A DNA stretch of 64,000 bases. It comes from an uncultured Collinsella sp. GTDB taxonomy: Bacteria; Actinomycetota; Coriobacteriia; Coriobacteriales; Coriobacteriaceae. Below are positions 26,315 to 35,814 of this stretch, piece by piece (the stretch's first letter is position 1; each line of letters begins with the position of its first letter). Location of the stretch: assembly GCA_902465265.1 (NCBI GenBank), contig CABQMF010000004.1, positions 19,941 to 83,940 of the forward strand, given 5' to 3'. The position numbers and the translations under genes were made by a program. The notes below the pieces were generated by a model. It was not told the origin of the DNA and searched no databases. It worked only from the letters and a program-made list of their open reading frames with translations.

Positions 26315-27210
26315 TGAAGCTTTCGCATGAATCCAAGGTACGCTTGGGCGTTGGCATCGGAGCGTTTGTGCTCATCATCGGGCTTGTATTTGGTGCCTCG
26401 CGGCTATTGGCTCATTCCAATATGGTGCGAACGACCGCTATTCTATCCGGCGATTTGTCTGATTTTGACGATATGTTTGACGACGATGATCTCTTGGATA
26501 GCGGTAACTATTCCGCTCGGCCTCAGCAGCTTTCGTGTACGACCTTTGATGCTGATGAGTTTCGCTACCTCGATTTCGATATCGATGCGGCTACGGTGGA
26601 CGTCAAGGTTGTTGATGGCAACAAGGCTCGCGTTATCGAGCGGGGACGCGTTGCCAATGGTATGGATGCCTCCAAGGCCGCGACGCAGAACATCGCATCC
26701 GTCGAGGACTCGACGCTCAAGGTTTCTCAGTTTGGAAGTGATGACGGTAAGGCAATCGATCGCTCAGTTACGGTCGAGCTGCCGCGCCGTGTTGCCGAAC
26801 ATCTGAAGGGAGTTAACGCGCACGTGGGCTCGGGTGATCTGCAGATTGTCGGTGTCATCTGTGATGGTTTCGACCTTTTCCTGGGTGCGGGAGATGTAGA
26901 GTTTGCGGGCAGCGTGACTGATGCGCTTAGTGCAGAGGTCGGGTCGGGCGATGTAACGTTCGAGCTCTACCAGGCCCCCGCGAAGTCGATGGACGTGAGT
27001 GTGGGCTCGGGCGATGTGGAGATGACGGTCCCGAACTCTACGGGCTTTAAGGCGAGCCTCACCTTGGGCAGCGGCGACTTCGAGAGCGATTTCCTTCCGC
27101 TTGACTACGACGGCGAGACCATTTTGAATCTTGAATTCGATAATGGCGATAAGTCCGCCACGTATCGTTTTGAGGTTGGTTCGGGCGACATGTCGTTTGA
27201 TTCGGAGTAG
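26311..27210 (+). CDS. DUF4097-type beta-strand repeat membrane protein
   Basis: This 299-aa protein has one N-terminal membrane anchor (VGIGAFVLIIGLVFGAS, about residues 14-30). An extracytoplasmic right-handed beta-repeat domain follows, marked by repeated VGSGDV / LGSGDF / VGSGDM turns about every 20 residues (about 165-295), as in the DUF4097 putative adhesin family. It is coupled to the XRE regulator by a 4-bp overlap and probably works with it at the membrane. Confidence 0.82.
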   Translation: MMKLSHESKVRLGVGIGAFVLIIGLVFGASRLLAHSNMVRTTAILSGDLSDFDDMFDDDDLLDSGNYSARPQQLSCTTFDADEFRYLDFDIDAATVDVKVVDGNKARVIERGRVANGMDASKAATQNIASVEDSTLKVSQFGSDDGKAIDRSVTVELPRRVAEHLKGVNAHVGSGDLQIVGVICDGFDLFLGAGDVEFAGSVTDALSAEVGSGDVTFELYQAPAKSMDVSVGSGDVEMTVPNSTGFKASLTLGSGDFESDFLPLDYDGETILNLEFDNGDKSATYRFEVGSGDMSFDSE

Positions 27211-27257
27211 TGAGGCAGACGAAAGCCTAGGCGAAGATATAGACGCGCTGTTTGATG

Positions 27258-27292
27258 AAGGCGCCGAAGCCGTGACGGGCTCCGGCGCCTTT
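27258..27292 (+). terminator. Terminator of the XRE-DUF4097 operon
   Basis: Stem AAGGCGCCG...AGCC / GGGCT..CGGCGCCTT is followed by TTGCC. It ends only 17 bp before the elp3-like start codon. Confidence 0.7.
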
Positions 27293-27297
27293 GCCTT

Positions 27298-27303
27298 TAC
27301 AAT
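27298..27303 (+). promoter_or_regulatory. -10 box TACAAT seven bases before the elp3-like ATG
   Basis: TACAAT ends 6 bp before the start codon at 27310, the position expected for a leaderless transcript. No good -35 is visible because the preceding bases form the terminator stem. Confidence 0.4.
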
Positions 27304-27309
27304 GGGGGC

Positions 27310-29217
27310 ATGGAACAGATTATCTTGAACATACTCGAGGCTCTGCGTCGCGGCGAGACCGTGGACGACAAGGCGCTCGTCAAACTGATACATGCCGAGG
27401 CGCGCCGTGAGGGTGCCGACAAACGCGATTTGGCCAAGCGCCGTCTGCTGCCGTTCTACCAGCGGGTAAAACGTGAGGAGCCGGCTCGTTGGGCTGGGTG
27501 GAATGTCGATGCCGAGCTGGAACGTCGACTGCTGCAGGTGCTGCGTATGAAGCCTCGTCGCACGGCCTCGGGCGTGGCGACCATTACCGTCATCACCAAG
27601 CCCTGGCCGTGCTCGGGCGATTGCCTGTTTTGCCCCAACGATCTGCGCATGCCTAAAAGCTATCTGCATGCCGAGCCGGCGTGCGCCCGTGCGGAGCAAA
27701 ACTGCTTCGACCCGTATCTGCAGGTGAGCGCTCGTCTGACCGCGCTTTCGCAGATGGGGCATGCGACCGACAAGATTGAGCTCATCGTGCTCGGTGGCAC
27801 CTGGAGCGACTATCCGCAAGGGTATCAAACGTGGTTTATGTCGGAGCTTTTCCGTGCGCTCAATGACGATGCCGTCGCCGGCGTGGCGGCAAACCCCATG
27901 TTGGCGCGTCCGGGCATCAGCCGTGCCGAGGCAGGGCGCCTGCTCGATGACGCTCCCGCCGATGCCCTGCCGCCGGTGGTAACAGAGCGCCGCGAGCGCT
28001 ATCGGGCTGCCGGCATTGTGACAGACGAGGCTGAGCTTGCTGCCGGCGTTGCCGACGAGCAGGGGCGTGTGGATGCTGTCGTTGGTGGCTATAACCGCGC
28101 AGTGCGTCGTCTGTACGGCCCCGGTACGCCGTGGGGCGAGGTTGCCGAGTGGCAGACGGCAACGATGGAGGAGCTTGAGCGTCAGCAGCGCATCAACGAG
28201 ACGGCGAAGCATCGCGTGGTGGGGCTCGTTATCGAGACGCGCCCCGATGCCGTAACGCCGCAGGCCCTCACGCTCATCCGCCGCCTGGGCTGCACCAAGA
28301 TCCAGATGGGTATTCAGAGTCTCGACCAACATTTGCTCGATATCAACGAGCGTCGCATTTCGGTGGCTCAGATCGAGCGGGCGTTTTCGCTTGCGCGCCT
28401 GTTTGGCTTTAAGATCCACGCGCACTTTATGCTCAACTTGCTGGGCGCTACGCCCGAGGGGGACAAGCGCGACTACGAGCGCTTTATGACCGAGGGCGCT
28501 TTTATGCCCGACGAGGTCAAGGTCTACCCGTGCGCGCTCATCGAGGGCTCGCGTCTGGTGGGCCGCTATGAGCGCGGCGAGTGGCGCCCCTATACCGAGG
28601 AAGAGCTGCTCGATGTGCTGGCCGACGACATCGTGGTGACGCCGGCGTTCTGTCGCATCAGCCGTATGATTCGTGACTTTAGCTCCGACGACATTATGGT
28701 GGGCAACAAGAAGCCCAACCTGCGCCAGCTCGTTGAGAACCGCTTGGCTGCTCGGGGTGACGGTGCGACGGTGCGCGAGATTCGCTATCGCGAGATCAGC
28801 ACGGCGGGTGCCGACTTGGATGAGCTGACCCTTGACGAGGAAGTGGCGTACGAGACGCCGGTGACGCACGAGCGCTTTTTGCAGTGGGTGACGCCGCAGG
28901 GCAAGATCGCGGGCTTTTTGCGGTTGTCGCTGCCCGATCGCGCCTTTGTCACCGCGCATGCGGGCGAATTGCCGACGAGGCCGGAGGAGGCGATGATTCG
29001 CGAGGTGCACGTCTATGGCATGGCGGCGCGCGTGGGCGACCAGGGCCAGGCGGCGCAGCATCACGGGTTGGGGCGTTTGCTCGTGGAGCGTGCGTGCCAG
29101 ATAGCTCGGGATGCCGGCTATGCGCGCATCAACGTGATCAGCGCGATCGGTACGCGCGAGTACTATCGCCATTTGGGTTTTTACGACCACGGACTCTATC
29201 TGCAAAAGGAGCTCTAA
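27310..29217 (+). CDS. Elp3-like tRNA uridine-34 modifying enzyme (radical SAM + acetyltransferase)
   Basis: This 635-aa protein has the Elp3 two-domain plan. A radical-SAM domain contains the cluster motif CSGDCLFC (CxxxCxxC, about residues 102-109), then YLHAEPACARAEQNCFDPY and ETRPDAVTP. A C-terminal GNAT domain (about 520-635) has the end GTREYYRHLGFYDHGLYL as in all Elp3 proteins. Elp3 makes carboxymethyl-type modifications on wobble uridines; bacterial members are less studied. A terminator lies just upstream and the transcript may be leaderless. Its stop touches the next start (TAAATG). Confidence 0.9.
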   Translation: MEQIILNILEALRRGETVDDKALVKLIHAEARREGADKRDLAKRRLLPFYQRVKREEPARWAGWNVDAELERRLLQVLRMKPRRTASGVATITVITKPWPCSGDCLFCPNDLRMPKSYLHAEPACARAEQNCFDPYLQVSARLTALSQMGHATDKIELIVLGGTWSDYPQGYQTWFMSELFRALNDDAVAGVAANPMLARPGISRAEAGRLLDDAPADALPPVVTERRERYRAAGIVTDEAELAAGVADEQGRVDAVVGGYNRAVRRLYGPGTPWGEVAEWQTATMEELERQQRINETAKHRVVGLVIETRPDAVTPQALTLIRRLGCTKIQMGIQSLDQHLLDINERRISVAQIERAFSLARLFGFKIHAHFMLNLLGATPEGDKRDYERFMTEGAFMPDEVKVYPCALIEGSRLVGRYERGEWRPYTEEELLDVLADDIVVTPAFCRISRMIRDFSSDDIMVGNKKPNLRQLVENRLAARGDGATVREIRYREISTAGADLDELTLDEEVAYETPVTHERFLQWVTPQGKIAGFLRLSLPDRAFVTAHAGELPTRPEEAMIREVHVYGMAARVGDQGQAAQHHGLGRLLVERACQIARDAGYARINVISAIGTREYYRHLGFYDHGLYLQKEL

Positions 29218-30096
29218 ATGAACAAGCCGAGTGTTTCTGCCGGTGTCGTTGCCGGCGTTGCCCTGGGAGCTGCGGCGCTGGGTGCGGCCGCCGTTGCTGT
29301 TCGTGCTGCCTGCCTGCAGGTCGCGCGAACCCGCAACGGGTTGGCGCGTGTGAAACGCGTGCACGATGAGGGCGGCGATGAGATTCGCGTGTTGGTGCAA
29401 GGCGGCGTCTACCAAAGCGCGAGCTATGTCGGCGATCGTTGGGCGGAGCCGGTCTTTGCGTACTATCGTGCATTTGACGATGTGTTTGAGGCCGAGGACG
29501 CAATGCGTGATGCTTACGGGCATGGTATCGACCGTATGCTTATGCTGGGCGGCGGTGGGTTTGCCTATCCCAAATTTGCGCTGATGTCGCACGAGGGCTT
29601 GCGCATGGACGTTATCGAGTATGACGGAGAGATTACGCGCCTGGCGCGCCGCTGGTTCTACCTAGACGAGCTGGAGCGCGCGGCGGGCGATCGCCTGAGG
29701 GTGATTACCGCCGAGGCGCGTTCGTATCTGGGCGTGACGAGCGTGGGCCATCGTCGCTACGACGTGGTCGTGAGCGATTGCTTTGGCGGTGCCGAGCCCG
29801 TACGCGAGCTGGCGACGGTTGAGGCGTTGCGTTTGGTGCGGGGTAGCTTGAACCCGGGCGGCATCTACGTGGCTAATATTGTGAGCGCGAACGAGGGGAG
29901 CGATGTGTCGTTCCTGCGCGATTGCGCCGCCACGGCGCTCGAGGTGTTCGACCACGCCTGGGTGATCCCATGTGGCGATACGGAGTTCGGCGGCGAGGAG
30001 AACTACCTGCTCATCGCCAGCGACGGCGACTACGTCTTTGCCGAAGCCGTGCCCTTCGACGCTGACTTCCTCGGCACCGTTCTTCACGACAAGTAA
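29218..30096 (+). CDS. Spermidine-synthase-like methyltransferase-fold protein with N-terminal membrane segment
   Basis: This 292-aa protein has an Ala-rich hydrophobic N-terminus (about residues 8-33) that is probably a membrane anchor. The rest has the polyamine-synthase/Rossmann layout: MLMLGGGGFAYPKF, MDVIEYDGEITRLARRWF, DVVVSDCFGG, LNPGGIYVANIVS. The catalytic Asp and substrate residues of true spermidine synthases are not clearly kept, so polyamine synthesis is doubtful. It is translationally coupled to the Elp3-like gene (stop and start adjacent). Confidence 0.75.
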   Translation: MNKPSVSAGVVAGVALGAAALGAAAVAVRAACLQVARTRNGLARVKRVHDEGGDEIRVLVQGGVYQSASYVGDRWAEPVFAYYRAFDDVFEAEDAMRDAYGHGIDRMLMLGGGGFAYPKFALMSHEGLRMDVIEYDGEITRLARRWFYLDELERAAGDRLRVITAEARSYLGVTSVGHRRYDVVVSDCFGGAEPVRELATVEALRLVRGSLNPGGIYVANIVSANEGSDVSFLRDCAATALEVFDHAWVIPCGDTEFGGEENYLLIASDGDYVFAEAVPFDADFLGTVLHDK

Positions 30097-30122
30097 GTCT
30101 CCCCGTCCCAAAAAGACTGGTC

Positions 30123-32567
30123 TTAGGCGTGGTCACGCCAGCTGAGGACGCGCTGCTTCATACCCTCGATGTCGAGCACGCCTTCGGCAAAGCCCTTGCG
30201 CACGAGCTCTTCGGGAACGAACTCATCGTAACGATCAAAGTAAGGCACCTCGCCGGGATAGACGAGCTCGATGGGGTCGAAGTCCTTCTCGGCCTCGGCG
30301 GCGAGCACCTCAAAGAATGTCTCCTCGTCGGCCTTCATCTTAAACTGCATAAAGTACGGGCGTGATGGGTCGAGCCCGCGAAGGCCAAGCTCCGCGGCGC
30401 ATTTAATCTTGAGCATACGTTCGAGCGCCAGAAAGGCGTAGCTGCCCAGCCAGGGGAAGAGTACCCAGGTGTCGCCGCCCAGGTTGATAAGCGGCTTGGT
30501 TCCCGCGCCCGAAATCTCGGCGGTATGACGAGCCTGTGCAAGGCGTGCCCGTGCGTTGCCCATGAGGTACGGATATGCCGCGTGCTCGTTGAGCGCCTTG
30601 CGCATGCGCTCGAGTACGTGTGTATTGATGTCGCCGGGGCAGTCGCCAAAGTAAGCCGGTACACGGCCTTTGACCTGCGTGGCAAAGACGGTGTGTCGCT
30701 TCCAGTCCACTTCCTCGACGATCCAGCAATGTCCGGCGATGGCGATGCGCTCACCGGGCGGGGGCGGATTAACGATCGTGCCCAGCTCGGCCGATTCGCT
30801 GCGAACGGTGAACTCCTCGTTTTCCTGGAACACAGCGTAGAACTTAAAGTTGTTGATGATGCGCTCACCCGCGAGGCCCACGATGAGCCCGCCGCCCTCG
30901 GTGACCTGGATGTGGTCGATCTTGATGAGGTGGCGCAGCAGCACGCGATAGTCATCGGCCGAGACGCGGTGGAAATAACTGAGCGTGAGCACACGCTGGG
31001 CAAGCTCGGCCGGTGTGAGCTCGCCGGTGCTGGCGAGCGTCGACATGGTCTGGTGATAGAGCAGGCTGTAAGGGAGTCGATCGAGCTCGGGCGGCTCGAC
31101 CCACTTTTCCTCGCGATAGAGTTGTACGAGCGCGATGCCCTGCAGGAGCTTCCACGGAATGGTCTCGGGCATCATCGTGCGCGGCTCGGGTTCCTCCTCG
31201 CGCATGACAAACCACATCTCGGGCGGAAGATCGCGGCGCCCCGTGCGGCCCATTCGCTGCAAAAAGGAGCTGACGGTAAACGGCGCATCGATCTGAAACG
31301 CACGCTCCAGACGGCCGATATCGATGCCAAGCTCAAGCGTAGAGGTGGTGACGGTCGTCTGTGCCTGTTCCTCGTCGCGCATGAGCTCTTCTGCCGTCTC
31401 ACGCAACGATGCCGAAAGATTGCCGTGATGGATGAGGAAACGGTCGGGCTCGTGCCGGCTTTCACAGTAGCTGCGCAACATGGAGCACACGGCCTCTGCC
31501 TCCTCGCGCGAGTTGGCAAAGACCAGGCACTTGCGGCCGCGGGTATGCTCAAAGATGTAGCCCATGCCGGGGTCGGCGTTGTCGGGTGCGGTGTCGGTGG
31601 GGTTGAGCAGCGCCTGTTCGGTTGCCCGTGGGATGTCGACTTCGCCCTCGGGGGCTGAGGAAGTGCGACGGTCCTTGGGGGCAGCCTTGCCCCGTGCCTG
31701 CTCGCGACGTTGGCGGCGTTCCTCCTGTGTGAGTTGTCCGCTGCGACGCATGCCTTGGGCGCCGGCGGGCAGTGCCGCGGGTGCCGCTGCCTCAATGCAT
31801 TCGCACGCAAGCACTTCGGCCTCTTGAGGACCCATGCTCTCGAATCCTCGCTGCTGAGCCTGGGGACCCGAGTTGTAGAAGTGCTCCATGGAGATACGCC
31901 ACACGCGGCGCGGCTCCTCAAAGCGGGGGATGACGCAGTCGCGTCCCGTCCCCTGCGACAAGAAGGCACCCGTGCGTTCCGGGTCCCCGATGGTGGCCGA
32001 AAGGCCGATGCGCCTGGGCCGCACGCCCGCCATGCGCGAAAGACGCTCGATAAGGCAGAGCGTCTGCCCGCCGCGGTCACCGCGCATGAGCGAGTGGACC
32101 TCGTCGATGACCACATAGCGCAGGTCGCAGAACATACGCGGAATTGCCATGTGCTTGTGGATCAGGAGTGCCTCGAGTGATTCGGGCGTAATCTGTAGGA
32201 TGCCGCTCGGCTTTTTGATGAGCTTTGCCTTGTGCGACTGCGAGACATCGCCGTGCCAGTGCCAGACGGGGATATCGGCCTCTTCGCACAGATCGTTGAG
32301 GCGAACGAACTGGTCGTTGATGAGTGCCTTGAGGGGGCCAATATAGAGGGCGCCAACGCTTGCGGGCGGGTTCTCCCAAAACTCGGTCAGGATGGGAAAG
32401 AAGGCCGCCTCAGTTTTGCCAGATGCCGTGGATGCCGTCAGGAGCACATTGTCTTGCGTGTTGAAGATGGCATCTGCCGCCGCAACCTGGATGGAGCGCA
32501 GACTCTCCCAATCGTGGGAGTAAATGAAATCCTGGATAAACGGGGCATATCGGTCAAAAGCGTTCAT
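30123..32567 (-). CDS. Lhr/BrxHI-like DEVH-box helicase of a TerB-BrxD cassette
   Basis: This 814-aa superfamily 2 helicase has TASTASGKTEAAF (Walker A, about residues 47-59), VVIDEVHSLMRG (DEVH), GLSATIGD, and in RecA2 VTTSTLELGIDIGRL and FLQRMGRTGRRDLP. A basic, low-complexity insert of about 70 residues (about 270-335, RRQRREQARGKAAPKDRR) splits the two RecA domains. The C-terminal half resembles Lhr-type winged-helix and beta-barrel regions. ATG 32567 follows AGGAGGT. It is the last gene of the operon that starts at 35725. Pairing with a BrxD-like ATPase mirrors the BrxHI-BrxD pair of type 2 BREX. A DNA-processing or anti-phage role is inference from that context. Confidence 0.85.
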   Translation of the reverse strand: MNAFDRYAPFIQDFIYSHDWESLRSIQVAAADAIFNTQDNVLLTASTASGKTEAAFFPILTEFWENPPASVGALYIGPLKALINDQFVRLNDLCEEADIPVWHWHGDVSQSHKAKLIKKPSGILQITPESLEALLIHKHMAIPRMFCDLRYVVIDEVHSLMRGDRGGQTLCLIERLSRMAGVRPRRIGLSATIGDPERTGAFLSQGTGRDCVIPRFEEPRRVWRISMEHFYNSGPQAQQRGFESMGPQEAEVLACECIEAAAPAALPAGAQGMRRSGQLTQEERRQRREQARGKAAPKDRRTSSAPEGEVDIPRATEQALLNPTDTAPDNADPGMGYIFEHTRGRKCLVFANSREEAEAVCSMLRSYCESRHEPDRFLIHHGNLSASLRETAEELMRDEEQAQTTVTTSTLELGIDIGRLERAFQIDAPFTVSSFLQRMGRTGRRDLPPEMWFVMREEEPEPRTMMPETIPWKLLQGIALVQLYREEKWVEPPELDRLPYSLLYHQTMSTLASTGELTPAELAQRVLTLSYFHRVSADDYRVLLRHLIKIDHIQVTEGGGLIVGLAGERIINNFKFYAVFQENEEFTVRSESAELGTIVNPPPPGERIAIAGHCWIVEEVDWKRHTVFATQVKGRVPAYFGDCPGDINTHVLERMRKALNEHAAYPYLMGNARARLAQARHTAEISGAGTKPLINLGGDTWVLFPWLGSYAFLALERMLKIKCAAELGLRGLDPSRPYFMQFKMKADEETFFEVLAAEAEKDFDPIELVYPGEVPYFDRYDEFVPEELVRKGFAEGVLDIEGMKQRVLSWRDHA

Positions 32568-32650
32568 GGGACCTCCTCTCATTAACGGACCGATCAACGC
32601 AACGGGCAACGGCTCGATATCTTGCAGCATCGGTGTTTGCCCAGATAAAA

Positions 32651-32682
32651 CCTACAAAATAAACCTGTCCCTTTTTGGTAGG
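32651..32682 (-). repeat. REP-like hairpin between the ATPase and helicase genes
   Basis: On the minus strand CCTACCAAAAA, core GGGACAGG, then TTTTGTAGG and TTTT. It touches the stop codon of the BrxD-like gene. It belongs to the GGGGAC-core family and may lower helicase expression by attenuation. Confidence 0.55.
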
Positions 32683-33987
32683 TTAGATGGTGAACTCGGC
32701 AAAGTTACGGTCGCCGCCTGCGGTGCCGGTGTCGTCTGTTGCGGCTGCCGGCGCCAGCGCGTCGCCACCGACGCTTTGTAGCAACTCGGCCACATTTGCA
32801 TCGGGGTTCTGACACAGGATATCGAGCAGCTCGATAAAGTCGCGGATGACCTCGCGGGGCGTCAGATGCGTGTCGGCCCCCACGCGGCCAAACTCAATCT
32901 TGAGGAAGTCCACCAAGTCGTTCTCGGTAAGCGTGGGCGTCCAGCCAAAGTAGCCGGCGTGGATCTGCATGAGCTTTTCGATCAGCACCAGCAGCTCCTC
33001 GTAGGTGAGCGGCTGCAGGCGGATGATGGGCGCGAGCATGTCTTTGAGATCATCGCGCGCAAAGCGGCCCTGAGCGAGTCGGCTGCGAAGGGCCTCGTAG
33101 GAAAAGACGCCGCGGCGGCGGTCCTCGATGGAGGTCGGCGTGCCGCCCATGATCATGCCCAGGTACTGCGCTTTGCCCTGGAGCGTGTCGTTGTACATGG
33201 TCAGGATCTTCTCGTAGTTATATTGGCGCGTAATCGCGTTGGGAATCTTGTATAGATTCACGAGCTCGTCGATGAGCACCAGCATGCCCTTGTAGCCGCT
33301 GCAGACCAAAAAGCGCGCAATGAGCTTGACGTAGTCGTACCAGTCGTCATCGCTGATGATGGTCGAGGAGCCTAGCTCGGCTCGCGCTTCGCTCTTGGTG
33401 CGGTATTCGCCGCGAATCCATTTGGTCACGCGGCTCATAGCTTCTTCGTCACCCTCCGAGACGGCCGCGCGGTAGCGGCGGAGCATGCGGGTGAAGTCAA
33501 AGCCGTGGACCATCTCCTCGAGCGGGGCCAGTTGGGCATTAACGGCAGACTCGTCGGCGTCGGCACACGAGGCGACCCAACGATCCAGGATAAGGTTGAG
33601 TGCACCTCCCTCGGGGCGCGTCTTGGTCGATATGTTGCGGATGAGCTCACGGTAGGTGGCAAGGCCCTGTCCCTGGCCGCCCTGCAGGCGGCGCTCAGGG
33701 GAAAGGTCGGCATCGGCGACCACAAAGCCCTCGCCCATGGCATGCGTTCGGATGGTCTGGAGCAAAAAGCTCTTGCCGGCGCCGTAGCGACCGACTAGGA
33801 AACGGAAGCTTGCGCCGCCATCGGCGATGAGGCTCAGGTCGGTGAGCAGAGCGCGGATCTCGACCTCTCGCCCCACGGTGATATAGGGAAGGCCAATGCG
33901 CGGGACAACGCCGCCCTTGAGCGAGTTGAGAATGACGGCGGCGACGCGTTTGGGCACGCGGGGTGCTGCGGATGCGGTATCACTCAT
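32683..33987 (-). CDS. BrxD-like ATP-binding protein (DUF2791 type)
   Basis: This 434-aa P-loop ATPase has GRYGAGKSFLLQTI (Walker A, about residues 65-78) and GMLVLIDELVNLY (Walker B, about 235-247), with an ORC/AAA-like layout and ITVGRE before the P-loop. It matches the BREX BrxD/DUF2791 pattern: N-terminal RVAAVILNSLKGGVVPRIGL, PEGGALNLILDRWV, and a C-terminal winged-helix region LTPREVIRDFIELLDIL. In BREX type 2 the BrxD gene neighbours the BrxHI helicase, as here. It overlaps the TerB-like gene by 8 bp, so the two are translated together. Confidence 0.85.
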   Translation of the reverse strand: MSDTASAAPRVPKRVAAVILNSLKGGVVPRIGLPYITVGREVEIRALLTDLSLIADGGASFRFLVGRYGAGKSFLLQTIRTHAMGEGFVVADADLSPERRLQGGQGQGLATYRELIRNISTKTRPEGGALNLILDRWVASCADADESAVNAQLAPLEEMVHGFDFTRMLRRYRAAVSEGDEEAMSRVTKWIRGEYRTKSEARAELGSSTIISDDDWYDYVKLIARFLVCSGYKGMLVLIDELVNLYKIPNAITRQYNYEKILTMYNDTLQGKAQYLGMIMGGTPTSIEDRRRGVFSYEALRSRLAQGRFARDDLKDMLAPIIRLQPLTYEELLVLIEKLMQIHAGYFGWTPTLTENDLVDFLKIEFGRVGADTHLTPREVIRDFIELLDILCQNPDANVAELLQSVGGDALAPAAATDDTGTAGGDRNFAEFTI

Positions 33988-35725
33988 GGTCTAAGTATCC
34001 TCTCACGTCTGCTTCGTAGTCCTCAATAATTTGCGGTCCTGCTGGGCCAAATTCAATAACGGTGTCGCCCACCAGGTCAAAGAGCGCTTCGTTGATGCTA
34101 TCGACGAGCATGTCCTCACTCTTGCCCGACTGTGCCACCGCCGATGCCGTCTGCGCTGAGTTTTGCTCGAGGAGTGCTCGAAGATAGGCATCTGCGGCGG
34201 GGTCGAGTGCGGACGCGGTGCCGGCGGGCGTGGGCGCTGGTGCGAGGAGCGGGGCTACGACGCCAAACTGCTCGGTGGAGATGGTCGGCTCGCTAGCCTC
34301 GTCCTGCTGCATGGTCGTCACGACTGGTTCGGCGACCGTGTCGGCCACGGGCTCGGCTTCCCGCCGTTCGGCAACTGCCGCCTCGGCATCTGCGAGTGTG
34401 CCGTCCTCGCGCTCCTCGTCGATCAAAAGCGCCTCGCGCGTTTGTGCGGCGGCGCTCCGAATGTGCCCCAGCTGGCTCAGGTCGATATCGATCTTGACGG
34501 GCTGATGCGCGGCATCCCATGAAAGCCATGCCGTGATCTCGTCATCGATAATCTTAGCCAGATATTTGGGAACCTTTTCTTCCTTAAGGGGATGGCCGGG
34601 ATCCAGTGCCAAGCGCAGGCGCTGATCGCAAGCGCGCATCATCTCGCCGAGCTTGCTGCTCTTTTGCCTGCTGCCGTGAATCCGCATGCATTCCCAAAAG
34701 CCATTTTGGCAGCGGTAGATGTGAATGGGGTCCAGGCGATATTCACAGTCCTCGTGGCGCTCGGGCGCAAAGAACACGGCCGAGGCAAACATGGTGTAGG
34801 GCATGGCCGTCTCCTCCCCAAACAAGCTCGCTACGATGCCGGTCTTTCGGTGCGTGTCATAGTAGCGCGCCATACGGACATACACGGCGCATGCCACGTG
34901 GCGCAGGTCGCGATGGTGGGAACGGTCGAGCCGTGAGTTATTTAGGTTGTACGTCGAGAGTGCGTCGATGGCAGCCATGAGCCGCTCCTCATGCGCATCA
35001 TCGGGCGGAAGGGGAAGCGTTGGCTCGGAGGTCTTACGACGCGCAGGCGGCAGGGCCGATGGCGTCGGCGCGGGTACAAGGTCTCGCGCTGCGCGGCGCA
35101 GCTCGATGAGGGCGATGTCGAATACGACGGTTTTAGACTCGCGAAGCAGCTTGGGATCGAGCCCGTGGAACACGGCGTAGTCCTGCAGCCACACGCGTGC
35201 GAACCGGTCGATGCCGGGTTCAAAGGCGCGATAGGCATCCCAAAATGCCTTGATCTTGTCATAGCCGTCACGCGGATTGTCGACGCCAATGCCGCAGATC
35301 AATTCGTAAAGATAAAGAAAAGCAAACGAGGTCGATGTCTCCTCGATATTGCCGCGGCGCACTTGGGCACGCCAGGTAAAGTAGCCGCGCAACTGTCGAT
35401 TGCTCATGGCATTGTAGGTGGGAAAGTACGACTTAAAGGTGCCGTTGTAGGGGCAATCGTCCTCGAAGTCGGCCATCAGCAGGCCTTGGCGGTAAAAGAG
35501 CTCCGCCTCCGATAGCCAACGCCCCGCGCCGCCTTTGGGATCATCTTGCCAGCGCGATATCTCGCGCATCTTGCGGTACTGGTCGGGGAGGAAGTTCTGC
35601 ATCTGACGACCGGTCTTGAGAATCGGCTCGTCAGCATAGATTTCGTTTGAGAAGCGGGCGGACTGATGGGTCCGGGCCTCGGCCATAATGCGCTCGATGA
35701 GCATCTTGACGTCCTGGTCGGCCAC
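33980..35725 (-). CDS. TerB_N/TerB_C-type protein of the ATPase-helicase operon
   Basis: This 581-aa protein looks like TerB_N at residues about 60-200 (GYFTWRAQVRRGNIEET ... FAFLYLYELICG, and FDxRFARVWLQDY-type end) and like TerB_C at about 250-420. A Pro/Ala/Glu-rich linker (about 430-520) leads to a final segment IEDYEADVRGYLD. These domains were described in tellurite-type stress and DNA-processing gene clusters. GTG 35725 follows GGAGAGG. It is the first gene of the three-gene operon; its last 8 bp overlap the ATPase start. No TerC, TerD or TerY genes are nearby. The role is inferred from neighbours only. Confidence 0.8.
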   Translation of the reverse strand: MADQDVKMLIERIMAEARTHQSARFSNEIYADEPILKTGRQMQNFLPDQYRKMREISRWQDDPKGGAGRWLSEAELFYRQGLLMADFEDDCPYNGTFKSYFPTYNAMSNRQLRGYFTWRAQVRRGNIEETSTSFAFLYLYELICGIGVDNPRDGYDKIKAFWDAYRAFEPGIDRFARVWLQDYAVFHGLDPKLLRESKTVVFDIALIELRRAARDLVPAPTPSALPPARRKTSEPTLPLPPDDAHEERLMAAIDALSTYNLNNSRLDRSHHRDLRHVACAVYVRMARYYDTHRKTGIVASLFGEETAMPYTMFASAVFFAPERHEDCEYRLDPIHIYRCQNGFWECMRIHGSRQKSSKLGEMMRACDQRLRLALDPGHPLKEEKVPKYLAKIIDDEITAWLSWDAAHQPVKIDIDLSQLGHIRSAAAQTREALLIDEEREDGTLADAEAAVAERREAEPVADTVAEPVVTTMQQDEASEPTISTEQFGVVAPLLAPAPTPAGTASALDPAADAYLRALLEQNSAQTASAVAQSGKSEDMLVDSINEALFDLVGDTVIEFGPAGPQIIEDYEADVRGYLDHE

Positions 35726-35814
35726 CGCCCTCTCCTCTCCCTATATGGTGTCGGTGACCTCATATCATAGCACAGCATCAAACAGATGTTCGAGATACCA
35801 CTGCGTAGATAGAT

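Noticed and set aside
26764..29592. Open frame of 942 codons on the minus strand
   Set aside because: It is the shadow of the DUF4097 and Elp3-like genes, which have recognisable domains and ribosome sites.
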